This document shows positions 1 to 6,452 of a stretch of 41,598 nt of DNA, piece after piece. Every line of letters starts with the position of its first letter. Position 1 is the first letter of the stretch. Origin of the DNA: Oscillospiraceae bacterium (lineage in GTDB: Bacteria; Bacillota; Clostridia; Oscillospirales; Oscillospiraceae); contig JAGBEA010000002.1 of the NCBI GenBank assembly GCA_017937195.1, forward strand, positions 1 to 41,598. The letters are read 5' to 3'. A model generated the notes under the pieces. The model was not told where the DNA came from and made no database searches. It was given only the letters and a program-made list of their open reading frames with translations. A program made the translations under genes and the position numbers.

Positions 1-1473
1 CTGCACCAAAATCAGAGTATTGACTTTGCGCTGTCCAATCAGGTATGCGCCGATCACAGTTTTTCCGAATGCAGTTGTTGCTGAGAGAACACCCATATCT
101 GCGGCAAGCAGGGCCTGTGCGGCAGGTTCCTGCTCTGCGCGGAGCATTCCAGCGAAAGACACGTCAATTGGACGACCGGTATATCTCAAATCCTTGATAG
201 CGAAGGGTACTTCGTGCTGCTCCAGCAGCTCTGCCAGCGTATCCATACAGCCACGAGGGATGCCGATATAGTCATCGTCCTCATAACCGCAATCCAATAC
301 GCGGGGAGTGCCATACACCGGAAGCCGCATAGCCTGCTTGGAACGAAATTCCGGATTGGGAAACGCAGCCAGGCGCTTGATCGCATTCAATGCCATTTGA
401 GAGAAGCCGTTCTTGTCAATATAGATCAAATTCGATACCGCAAGCGTTGCCTGCAACGGAAAATCTCCGCGAGTCAGCCTCTGACGGATCCTCTTGCGCT
501 TCCAGGGCACCTGATCCTCCGTAACATCTGCCAATTCACCCATATCACCATTACGGCACAGCTTTTGTAAACATTCTTCCAGTTGTTCCGGTGTGATTTT
601 AGGCAGAGAGGACAAGAATGCCCACTGGTCCGGATACGGCACAAAATCGTCATCCACAAACAGCGAATTTCCATCCTTCTGTGCCTGCCCTTGAAACGGC
701 AGCGCGATCAGATTTCCAAAGCCGCCCTTTGGGACAATATCCTGCGACGGGAACAGCCGGTCATAGGAGGCGAAGGACAGCTCGTGTCTGTACGCCATCG
801 TCTGGGTCAGCAGGCCGGTGCCCAAGCGGCGGGCATCGGCAGCGGAAACAGGTTCTGAAAAGAAAAACCATACGTGGGCACCGTTCCCGGAGCGGGAGCG
901 CTCGACTGCCGGAGCAAGACCCATTTCTCGGCAGCAATTACAGAACGCAGTCACATCAAGCTGCCACTTTTCCTCGTCAAAATCCGCTGCCAACAACCAT
1001 GTCCTGTTGTCAGCCAGCATGGGGTAGATCGCCGCCACATCCCGGCAAAACGGATCGCGGCCAATCAAATGTGCCTTGACCACCTCGGCTGTGAGCGGCT
1101 GGAATTCACGATTGGGGCACTCCGGACACTTATGCTTCCTTTTGTTGCACAAGTCATGCGCCCATTCGTTTTTGCAGACGGGCGTGTATCCGCTTTTGCC
1201 GGTGGTCGTGCTGTGATACCGACGGGCATACACATCCTCCCGGCCCTTGAATGCAGAGAGGAAAAACTCGATTTTCTCCTGGGCAGAACTGTGCGCATGG
1301 ATCAGGCCGGTATGCGTATCTTTTATGGCACAGCAGCGCCACAGTGACTCGGAGCATACCGCCCTCTCACCGCTGTCGTCCTGACAAAGGATCTGCGGAG
1401 GTTCGCCACTCAGAGAAGGGAGAACCTCAAGGAGGGTGTATTCCTGCCCATTGATCAGTGCCTTTCGGTTCAT
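1..1473 (-). CDS. AEP-type primase fused to SF2 helicase (TOTE-like), C-terminus cut by window edge
   Basis: The frame is open from an ATG at 1473 to the left edge, 491 codons with no stop, behind an AGGGGGAA ribosome binding site. Residues 100-119 hold a four-cysteine cluster (C100, C109, C116, C119). An archaeo-eukaryotic primase core follows, with a DxD pair at D164/D166 and a GNGAH motif ending at H200. A helicase begins near residue 445, with a Walker A-like TTAFGKT at 466-472; the rest lies outside the window. Primase-helicase fusions of this kind are known from TOTE conflict systems, thought to act against foreign nucleic acid. The family call is from motifs only. It starts 24 bases after the AlbA_2 gene stop and is probably co-transcribed with it. 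Confidence 0.75.
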   Translation of the reverse strand, partial: MNRKALINGQEYTLLEVLPSLSGEPPQILCQDDSGERAVCSESLWRCCAIKDTHTGLIHAHSSAQEKIEFFLSAFKGREDVYARRYHSTTTGKSGYTPVCKNEWAHDLCNKRKHKCPECPNREFQPLTAEVVKAHLIGRDPFCRDVAAIYPMLADNRTWLLAADFDEEKWQLDVTAFCNCCREMGLAPAVERSRSGNGAHVWFFFSEPVSAADARRLGTGLLTQTMAYRHELSFASYDRLFPSQDIVPKGGFGNLIALPFQGQAQKDGNSLFVDDDFVPYPDQWAFLSSLPKITPEQLEECLQKLCRNGDMGELADVTEDQVPWKRKRIRQRLTRGDFPLQATLAVSNLIYIDKNGFSQMALNAIKRLAAFPNPEFRSKQAMRLPVYGTPRVLDCGYEDDDYIGIPRGCMDTLAELLEQHEVPFAIKDLRYTGRPIDVSFAGMLRAEQEPAAQALLAADMGVLSATTAFGKTVIGAYLIGQRKVNTLILVQ

Positions 1474-1497
1474 ACGCAGTTCCCCCTCATCAGAATT

Positions 1498-2802
1498 TTA
1501 CTTTCGTCTATACTTTGTTTTTCTGCCGTTTCCGTCCTGATAAATCAGACCTTCTGCGACCATATGCTTCAGAATTCGATTGGCAGTTGATTGGCTCACA
1601 TCAAGCAGTTGGTCCACATCACTGCGCACGATATACCCATTGGATCCAATGAAGTCCAAGATTAATTTCTCACCGCTTTTTGGTTCACCGGCTGGCGCCC
1701 CTGCTTTATTTCCGGCAACGTTCCGATTTGGAAGCGTAATTTTGAATGCATTGCTCGATACTTCGATTTTAGGCTTTACATCCGACTCGGCATACGCCTT
1801 CATGATTTTCGGCATACCGGTGCCGTAGGCCTCGATTAACTGCAGACGATAAAATACTGCGGCCAGCTTTGGATTTCGGCAAACGGAGAGTCCCAGCATT
1901 ATATCATCCAGTTCGATACCGGTAGGCAGTCCACCTACGGAGACAAACTCGATTCGGTCATGATACACGCTGACAAGCGTGCTTGCGCTAAAAGAATAAT
2001 CCCTGTGCACCAGCGAGTTCAGTAGTGCTTCACGAAGGGCTTCTTCAGGATAATCCCGCGTGTCGATCCGATATAATCCGTCGAAGGTTGCTTTCGTCTG
2101 ATTGCGCATATCCAGATAACGATACAGTTCTTCCATTTGTTGAAACAGAGAACCGCCAAATTCTCTTCTGTCCTGAAAGGTGCCTTTATCATCTCCGGCA
2201 AAAACAGCGGCCTTGATCGTGCTGGCACACTGATCAGACAGGAGCAGTGCCACATTCGAGTAGATGCCATCCGTGGAGATCATTCCGAGGCTCTGCATTT
2301 TCGCAGAATCAAATGGGATGTTCTGCTTTTTGAATTGCTTTTTGGCCGCTTCAAAGCTAAGGCTTTGTTCCAGCGCGCGCATAGATTCGAAACTGTCTCC
2401 ATCCGTTTCCTTGATCATTTTTCGAATCACGGTATCCGAAGCCGGATCAGCAGATGTACCGTTTCTGACATAGACCCCGCTGGGCTTTAAGCCCTTACTG
2501 CTCAAATAATACGGTCTGTCCGTTCCTTTTTGAATCGTCACAACAACAATATCCTTATCAGCGATACGCTGTGTGTCATAATGTACGAACATGGTAACAT
2601 CGGGCTTAATAGAATCCCGAATCATATTGTTTATCTGCAAAGTGGCCTTGTCAGCATTTTCTACGCCCACGATGCTTCCGTCGTTGCTGACACCGATATA
2701 CAGCGTGCCGCCTTTTGTATTGGCAAACGCAATGACTTCTTTGCAAATATCTCCCACGATCTCTGCTTTGAGTTCGACAACTTCGCTTTCAACAAATCGC
2801 AT
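1498..2802 (-). CDS. Schlafen/AlbA_2-type ATP-binding protein with C-terminal winged helix
   Basis: 434 aa from the ATG at 2802, chosen because AGGGGGA lies just upstream and the AlbA_2 domain begins at residue 1. The N-terminus (about 1-120) has the AlbA_2 pattern, with ESEVVELKAE, then AFANTKGGTLYIGV and NDGSIVGV. Residues about 255-325 match the divergent HATPase_c_4 region (EEALREALLNSLVHRDYS, then a GG loop). The last 60 residues look like a winged helix (DQLLDVSQSTANRILKHM). COG2865-type proteins are usually annotated as transcriptional regulators or putative DNA-binding ATPases, and related Schlafen domains occur in defence loci. The C-terminal helix-turn-helix and the repeat-built promoter suggest autoregulation, which is inference. 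Confidence 0.85.
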   Translation of the reverse strand: MRFVESEVVELKAEIVGDICKEVIAFANTKGGTLYIGVSNDGSIVGVENADKATLQINNMIRDSIKPDVTMFVHYDTQRIADKDIVVVTIQKGTDRPYYLSSKGLKPSGVYVRNGTSADPASDTVIRKMIKETDGDSFESMRALEQSLSFEAAKKQFKKQNIPFDSAKMQSLGMISTDGIYSNVALLLSDQCASTIKAAVFAGDDKGTFQDRREFGGSLFQQMEELYRYLDMRNQTKATFDGLYRIDTRDYPEEALREALLNSLVHRDYSFSASTLVSVYHDRIEFVSVGGLPTGIELDDIMLGLSVCRNPKLAAVFYRLQLIEAYGTGMPKIMKAYAESDVKPKIEVSSNAFKITLPNRNVAGNKAGAPAGEPKSGEKLILDFIGSNGYIVRSDVDQLLDVSQSTANRILKHMVAEGLIYQDGNGRKTKYRRK

Positions 2803-2823
2803 AACGTAGGTCCCCCTTTTCTT

Positions 2824-2859
2824 AATTGTCATTATAGTCATTCTTGTCATTCTTGTCAA
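2824..2859 (-). promoter_or_regulatory. Consensus promoter made of four tandem 9-bp repeats
   Basis: On the minus strand TTGACA (2859-2854) and TATAAT (2836-2831) are separated by exactly 17 bases, a perfect sigma-A promoter for the AlbA_2/primase pair. The same bases read as four head-to-tail 9-mers: TTGACAAGA, ATGACAAGA, ATGACTATA and ATGACAATT. The -35, spacer and -10 are therefore all part of one short repeat array that could be an operator. Confidence 0.8.
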
Positions 2860-3169
2860 CTTGTATTCATGTAACAAGAAAACTATGATTTTCGTCTTAG
2901 AACGAACGGGGCTGATTTCATTGTTTATGCGACGCAATTTCTGAGCTGATCTCTGTGGCAAAAACGCCCGCCACCAGAGGCTATTCCGGTCGGAAGCACT
3001 TTTAATATACAGAATTTCATCCCACACAAATCCCAAAAGACGAAAGTAGTGCCTGAAACAAACAGGGCGAAAGAGTTCCAAAGAGGAACCGCAGGAGTGC
3101 CGGAAAGCGCCAAAGAGGGCGCAAGAGTCCTCGCTGAAGGTTCAGACATAGGTTTGGGAGCAGGATGCC
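2860..3169. other. Intergenic stretch, no gene seen
   Basis: Between the AlbA_2 promoter and the tRNA-like remnant I see no ribosome binding site followed by a credible frame on either strand. Open frames here have low-complexity or tRNA-shadow translations. It may be debris from an integration event, but no named element is recognisable. Confidence 0.4.
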
Positions 3170-3237
3170 GGGAGTTCGAGTCTCCCCACTCGGACCAAAG
3201 AGTCAAAGTTTACCTCAATGGTAAACTTTGGCTCTTT
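3170..3237 (+). other. tRNA 3'-end remnant (T-arm, acceptor strand, CCA) with hairpin
   Basis: GGGAG-TTCGAGT-CTCCC (3170-3186) is a perfect T-arm. It is followed by CACTCGG, a discriminator A and CCA (3195-3197), as at the 3' end of a tRNA gene. The expected 5' acceptor strand CCGAGTG is absent from the 100 bases upstream, so the tRNA is not complete. A strong hairpin follows at once (AAAGAG and CAAAGTTTACC arms, closing about 3237), like a tRNA terminator. A tRNA 3' end without its 5' half fits an attachment site left by an integrating element. Confidence 0.45.
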
Positions 3238-3248
3238 CTGCTTGCATA

Positions 3249-3359
3249 GGAGACTCGAAGTTCTGTCGTGACTTGCCGGTGGCAAGTCACCGCGCCAGCA
3301 CGAATGTTGGCGCGCTCTATGATTTGTGCCGCCCGCGGCACAAATGCAAACGAGTCTCC
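3249..3359. repeat. Multi-hairpin palindromic element
   Basis: Outer inverted arms GGAGACTCG (3249-3257) and CGAGTCTCC (3351-3359) enclose three consecutive hairpins: GTGACTTGCC/GGCAAGTCAC (3268-3290), GCGCCAGCA/TGTTGGCGC (3292-3313) and ATTTGTGCCG/CGGCACAAAT (3322-3345). The 16-mer CGAGTCTCCCCACTCG at 3351-3366 repeats the tRNA remnant sequence at 3177-3192. It looks like a small palindromic mobile or extragenic repeat; no named family was recognised. Confidence 0.6.
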
Positions 3360-3370
3360 CCACTCGCGCC

Positions 3371-3398
3371 TTGACACTTTTTTGAACTGTGATATACT
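3371..3398 (+). promoter_or_regulatory. Promoter of the structured RNA
   Basis: TTGACA (3371-3376) and TATACT (3393-3398) with a 16-base spacer put the transcription start near 3405, where the first conserved-looking stem begins. Confidence 0.7.
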
Positions 3399-3404
3399 TC
3401 AACC

Positions 3405-3590
3405 GATGAGTCACACTGCTCATCGCTGATTGCAGAGTGTTTCATCTGAGGAAGAGGAGCTAAGTTCTACACTAAACTCTGGTGCGGTACTGCAACAGTG
3501 GGTATTGTTCCTCCTTAAAATGCCCTCAGGACAATACCGATAATGAATCATTGAGCCGCTTACTGTGATTACACCAGTAAGCGGTTTTTT
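3405..3590 (+). ncRNA. Structured non-coding RNA of about 186 nt
   Basis: The segment has its own promoter and ends in a clean intrinsic terminator (CCGCTTACTG/CAGTAAGCGG, then TTTTTT at 3585-3590). Visible stems are GATGAG/CTCATC (3405-3424), TTGCAG/CTGCAA (3430-3435 with 3490-3495) and GGTATTGT/ACAATACC (3501-3508 with 3531-3538). A possible closing pairing joins GATGA at 3405 to TCATT near 3548. No frame with a ribosome binding site spans it. Size and layout recall clostridial structured RNAs such as the raiA motif, but I cannot confirm a family. It lies directly upstream of an RNase III-like gene, which may or may not be meaningful. Confidence 0.6.
3556..3590 (+). terminator. Terminator of the structured RNA
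   Basis: Ten-base stem CCGCTTACTG/CAGTAAGCGG with a nine-base loop, followed by six T residues. Confidence 0.85.
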
Positions 3591-3612
3591 ATCGTAAGAG
3601 GTGAAATGGCTG

Positions 3613-3641
3613 TTGACCGAGTTTAAAAGCGGTGGTACAAT
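3613..3641 (+). promoter_or_regulatory. Promoter of the RNase III-like gene
   Basis: TTGACC (3613-3618), 17-base spacer, TACAAT (3636-3641). It implies a leader of about 210 nt before the ATG at 3858. The leader holds CCGACA/TGTCGG arms and a weak terminator-like GGCAT/ATGCC hairpin followed by TTTTT (about 3819-3835), so attenuation or self-cleavage control is possible. Confidence 0.6.
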
Positions 3642-3857
3642 ATCATTATAAAAGGCATCATTCTTCAAATTTGGGTCATTGTTTCTGTATGTTTGTTCCG
3701 GCTTATGCAAGTAAACCACCGCAAACACCCAAAAACAACGAATTAAATTTGATTTATGCTGTCCGACAATGGCTGCCCCAAAGAAAGAGGGGGAAGTGTT
3801 TTTTGTCGGGCATTATTATGCCTTTTTGTAACCAATTACAGAAAGGATTTTTTTATT

Positions 3858-4916
3858 ATGGAACAAAATGACCTGATCTTTATCCAAGAGCAAATCGGCT
3901 ACCCTTTCAACAATCCGGACTTGCTGCAGCAGGCATTCACCAGACGCTCGTATGCCGAGGAAAACGGTGGAGAGCACAACGAGGTGCTGGAGTTTATCGG
4001 GGATAAAGTGCTGGACTTTGTGGTGGTGAAGCTGTTGACCCAGCACTACGGATGGCTACATAGCCAAGAAAAAGACTTTGATCCTAACGAAGATTGGGAT
4101 GAGTTCGCCTGCGAAATGAGCGAGGCGGAACTGACCGCACTGAAAGCCCAGCTTGTCTGCAAGAAATCGCTGTCGGAAAAAATAGACGGACTCGGCTTTG
4201 CAGAGTATCTTATCATGGGAAATGGTGACATCCGAAAGCATGTGGAGCAAAGTGCTTCTGTAAAAGAGGACTTATTTGAGGCGATAATCGGTGCAGTTGC
4301 GATCGACTGCAGCTATGATATGGAGAAGATCGAAAGCGTGGTTGAGTTGATGCTTGATACGCAAGCGATCTTCGATGACGAGGCAGCGGAAAACTATGTT
4401 GCCACGATTCAACAATGGACGCAGAGCAACTACCATCAACTTCCCGACTACAAATACATCGACCAAAGGAAGGAGTATTTCCAAACGATAAGTAACCAGA
4501 ATCCGTATGCCCGATACCGCTGTGAGCTTCAGTTGGGGGAGAAAAAACGCGCCTACAAAGGCTGGGGAGAGTCCAAGGCAGAAGCGCGGTGGGATGCTTG
4601 CCGCAACGCATACGATGCGTTGTGGGAGGAGGGTTGGTTTTCCGCCATCTACGATGAAATCGAAAATCCCAACTACGCAGAGGCCATCAGCCAGCTGGAA
4701 ATTTTGGCACGGCGCGGCTACTTTTCGATCCCTACCTACGATTTTTCCCAGACCTATGACAAGAACGGGAATCCCGTCTGGAAGAGCACTTGCCGCATAG
4801 CAGAAGAGGAAAGATCGTTTTCGGCGAAATCATCCTCCAAGAAGGACGCGAAAAAGACCGCCGCATTCAAAATGCTGCGGTATGTTCTGGACATAGAGGA
4901 GAAAATCGGGAGATGA
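3858..4916 (+). CDS. RNase III-like endonuclease with two dsRNA-binding regions
   Basis: 352 aa from the ATG at 3858, preceded by AAAGGA; an earlier in-frame ATG has no ribosome binding site. The nuclease domain (about 10-170) carries the signature HNEVLEFIGDKVLDF (40-54) and the second acidic pair D138/E141, so the metal-binding residues E42, E45, D49, D138 and E141 appear intact. About 60 residues, rich in acidic residues, separate the two motifs. Two dsRBD-like regions follow, at about 178-258 and 272-345, the second with the classic SSKKDAKKTAAFKML helix. Housekeeping bacterial RNase III is about 230 aa with one dsRBD, so this is an unusual paralogue. The next gene overlaps its stop. Confidence 0.85.
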   Translation: MEQNDLIFIQEQIGYPFNNPDLLQQAFTRRSYAEENGGEHNEVLEFIGDKVLDFVVVKLLTQHYGWLHSQEKDFDPNEDWDEFACEMSEAELTALKAQLVCKKSLSEKIDGLGFAEYLIMGNGDIRKHVEQSASVKEDLFEAIIGAVAIDCSYDMEKIESVVELMLDTQAIFDDEAAENYVATIQQWTQSNYHQLPDYKYIDQRKEYFQTISNQNPYARYRCELQLGEKKRAYKGWGESKAEARWDACRNAYDALWEEGWFSAIYDEIENPNYAEAISQLEILARRGYFSIPTYDFSQTYDKNGNPVWKSTCRIAEEERSFSAKSSSKKDAKKTAAFKMLRYVLDIEEKIGR

Positions 4917-5086
4917 GCAAGTGGTGCTACAACTACGATTCCGGTGACTACGAATACATCGAGCGTGATGGGTACAGCGTAGATCGGGGCGAGTATGTCT
5001 ATAACTGGGACGACAGCGAATACCGCCGTGAGGAAGAGGAGCGCGAGGAAGAGGCGCGCCGCCGCGAGGAAGAAGATCGCTGGTGA
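4913..5086 (+). CDS. Small highly charged hypothetical protein
   Basis: 57 aa; its ATG overlaps the RNase III-like stop in an ATGA junction, with AGGAG about 12 bases upstream, so translational coupling is likely. The first half is rich in Tyr and Asp, with YDSGDYEYIERDGY and YVYNWDDSEY forming a loose repeat. The second half (about 36-55) is an uninterrupted Glu/Arg stretch that should form a charged helix. No family recognised. A strong terminator follows, so this is the last gene of the pair and could be a partner of the nuclease. Confidence 0.65.
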   Translation: MSKWCYNYDSGDYEYIERDGYSVDRGEYVYNWDDSEYRREEEEREEEARRREEEDRW

Positions 5087-5111
5087 TCACCGCCAACCTT
5101 TATACACACAT

Positions 5112-5141
5112 AAAATCCCCGATGTTGCATCGGGGATTTTT
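5112..5141 (+). terminator. Terminator after the RNase III-like pair
   Basis: ATCCCCGATG/CATCGGGGAT stem with a three-base loop, then TTTTT. Confidence 0.85.
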
Positions 5142-5201
5142 CTGTCCGGATTTGAGGACAGCGGGGGCGGTATGCTGACAGCAGGAAGTGAGGTGCGGCA
5201 T

Positions 5202-5576
5202 ATGGAGCATACAAACTGGCGATTCGGCGTGGTTGCCAACATAACGCAGCAGCACATCGGTGAGGACGGAAATCCGCACCGCGGCACAAAAGCCTTCACG
5301 GCAGGCACGAAGGTCTACCTTGCAGGCAAGCACTGGGACAGCCGAAGCGACTCCATCAGCGTGATCGGACGCAATCGGTTCGGCAGGATCGTGCTGCAAA
5401 GTACCCCCGTCCATTGCTTGGAGCGCGTCCGGACACAGCGGATCTGCAAGCCCCATGTGCTGGCGATCATAGACTACCTGGAAACGGCGGACGGCTGGTC
5501 TTGGTGGGCGCGCACCGCCGCAGACAGAAGTGAAACAGAGCAATTTGTGAAAGCTTGGGAAAAGCGGCTGAAATAG
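5202..5576 (+). CDS. Conserved hypothetical protein
   Basis: 124 aa from the ATG at 5202, which has GAAGTGAGGTG upstream; an in-frame ATG at 5172 would give 134 aa. It has no membrane segment or signal peptide. The middle has a compact pattern GTKAFTAGTKVYLAGKHWD, and the C-terminal half is rich in Trp (DGWSWWARTAADRSETE). Similar proteins of unknown function occur in Clostridia, from memory of the pattern only. It starts after the preceding terminator, so it probably has its own weak promoter, and it ends before a convergent hairpin. Confidence 0.7.
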   Translation: MEHTNWRFGVVANITQQHIGEDGNPHRGTKAFTAGTKVYLAGKHWDSRSDSISVIGRNRFGRIVLQSTPVHCLERVRTQRICKPHVLAIIDYLETADGWSWWARTAADRSETEQFVKAWEKRLK

Positions 5577-5589
5577 CCCCACACAACAG

Positions 5590-5619
5590 CACACCCCTCG
5601 GCAAAAGCCGAGGGGTGTG
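5590..5619. terminator. Hairpin between convergent genes
   Basis: Thirteen-base perfect stem CACACCCCTCGGC/GCCGAGGGGTGTG with an AAAA loop, placed between the stops of two convergent genes; it lacks a strong T tract. Confidence 0.65.
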
Positions 5620-5626
5620 TGTGCTT

Positions 5627-6238
5627 TCAAAAGATCTGCGTAGGGAGTTTTTGCTTTTCCTTGGGCGGAAAATTGCCATCAAAGACCTCAGCCTCGTGTT
5701 CGTCCACGAAGTAGCCGGCGGGGTCCTTGTAGGTACCGGTGATGCCGTCAAGGAAGCCCTCGTCCAACTCTTTGATGAGGAAATAGTCCGCCGTGGGGTC
5801 GTCCGCATAGCGGATGCCCCGCGTTTTGGCTACCGCAAAGCCGGAGTGACCGTAGAAGCCGATATTGCCGGTAATCGCCAGCGCACCGGCGCCCAGCTTC
5901 CGCGCCTGCCCCATGGAGTAGTCCAGCAGGTGTTTGCCGTAGCCCTTACGCTGATAATCGGGATGGATGCTGATGGGTCCAACGGTCATCATAGGGATCA
6001 CACGCCCGTCATCTGCCTTGATGGCAGAGCGGACATACATCACATGACCAATGAGCTTGCCGTCCAGTTCCATCACCAAATCCAACTCCGGCACGAAGGC
6101 AGGGTCAGTACGGAAGGTATGCAGAACATAATGCTCCAGACAGCCGGGGCGGTAGACATTCCAAAAGGCTTCCCGTGTCAGCTGCTCCACAGCGCGGTAG
6201 TCGTTGGGGGTCTCGTTGCGAATGATGATGTGTTGCAT
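5627..6238 (-). CDS. GNAT family N-acetyltransferase
   Basis: 203 aa, ATG at 6238 with AGGAGGAAC upstream. The acetyl-CoA binding motif is visible as HPDYQRKGYGKHLLDYSM (about residues 93-110), preceded by the usual beta-strand pair MMTVGPISI and followed by ALAITGNIGFYGHSGF. Layout and length fit the YhbS-like COG3153 group; the acceptor is unknown. Transcription probably starts near 6378 from the promoter at 6385-6413, leaving a long leader with a possible upstream small frame and a GGGAGGC/GCCTCCC hairpin (about 6276-6301). Confidence 0.9.
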   Translation of the reverse strand: MQHIIIRNETPNDYRAVEQLTREAFWNVYRPGCLEHYVLHTFRTDPAFVPELDLVMELDGKLIGHVMYVRSAIKADDGRVIPMMTVGPISIHPDYQRKGYGKHLLDYSMGQARKLGAGALAITGNIGFYGHSGFAVAKTRGIRYADDPTADYFLIKELDEGFLDGITGTYKDPAGYFVDEHEAEVFDGNFPPKEKQKLPTQIF

Positions 6239-6266
6239 AGTTTGTTCCTCCTGAAAATTGTTTGGA

Positions 6267-6347
6267 TCACATTTCGGGAGGCGCAGGATCGTGAGCCTCC
6301 CTTGTCAGCCCACAATCTCCAAGGTGTTGTTCAGTTTCAAACAGCAT
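6267..6347 (-). CDS. Possible 26-codon upstream ORF in the GNAT leader
   Basis: An ATG at 6347 opens a 26-codon frame ending in TGA at 6267, inside the leader of the acetyltransferase. GGAG sits almost adjacent to the ATG, which is too close for a good ribosome binding site. The last third overlaps a stable hairpin, so translation could change leader folding. Coding status is unproven. Confidence 0.25.
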   Translation of the reverse strand: MLFETEQHLGDCGLTREAHDPAPPEM

Positions 6348-6384
6348 TCTCCAATTTTTATATTCCGGCATTGCCGGTACGTCC

Positions 6385-6413
6385 ATTATACGCCCCTGCT
6401 GCGAAGAACACAA
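6385..6413 (-). promoter_or_regulatory. Promoter of the GNAT gene
   Basis: On the minus strand TTGTGT, a 17-base spacer, then a perfect TATAAT (6390-6385). Confidence 0.6.
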
Positions 6414-6442
6414 GCAAAAACGAGCCGACAAGCGTCGGCTCG
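6414..6442 (-). terminator. Terminator of the DUF3311-symporter-DUF6282 operon
   Basis: CGAGCCGAC/GTCGGCTCG stem with AAGC loop; read on the minus strand it is followed by TTTTT. Confidence 0.8.
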
Positions 6443-6452
6443 TTTCTTCTTT

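Noticed and set aside
2824-2859. CRISPR or iteron origin from the 9-bp repeats
   Set aside because: Only four units, no spacers, and they coincide exactly with a promoter; no replication gene adjoins.
3105-3197. Complete tRNA gene
   Set aside because: The 3' T-arm and CCA are good, but no matching 5' acceptor, D-arm or anticodon arm could be folded.
3142-3423. 93-codon minus-strand frame containing GRLELPASCSQ
   Set aside because: This translation is the well-known shadow of a tRNA T-arm, and the rest crosses the hairpin element.
3405-3500. T-box, because TGGTGCGGTACTGC resembles the T-box sequence
   Set aside because: The conserved GGTGGTACCGCG order is not met, no specifier stem is seen, and the RNA ends in a terminator with no gene directly attached.
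3405-3590. tracrRNA of a type II CRISPR system, given the nearby RNase III
   Set aside because: No cas9, repeat array or anti-repeat is visible in the window.
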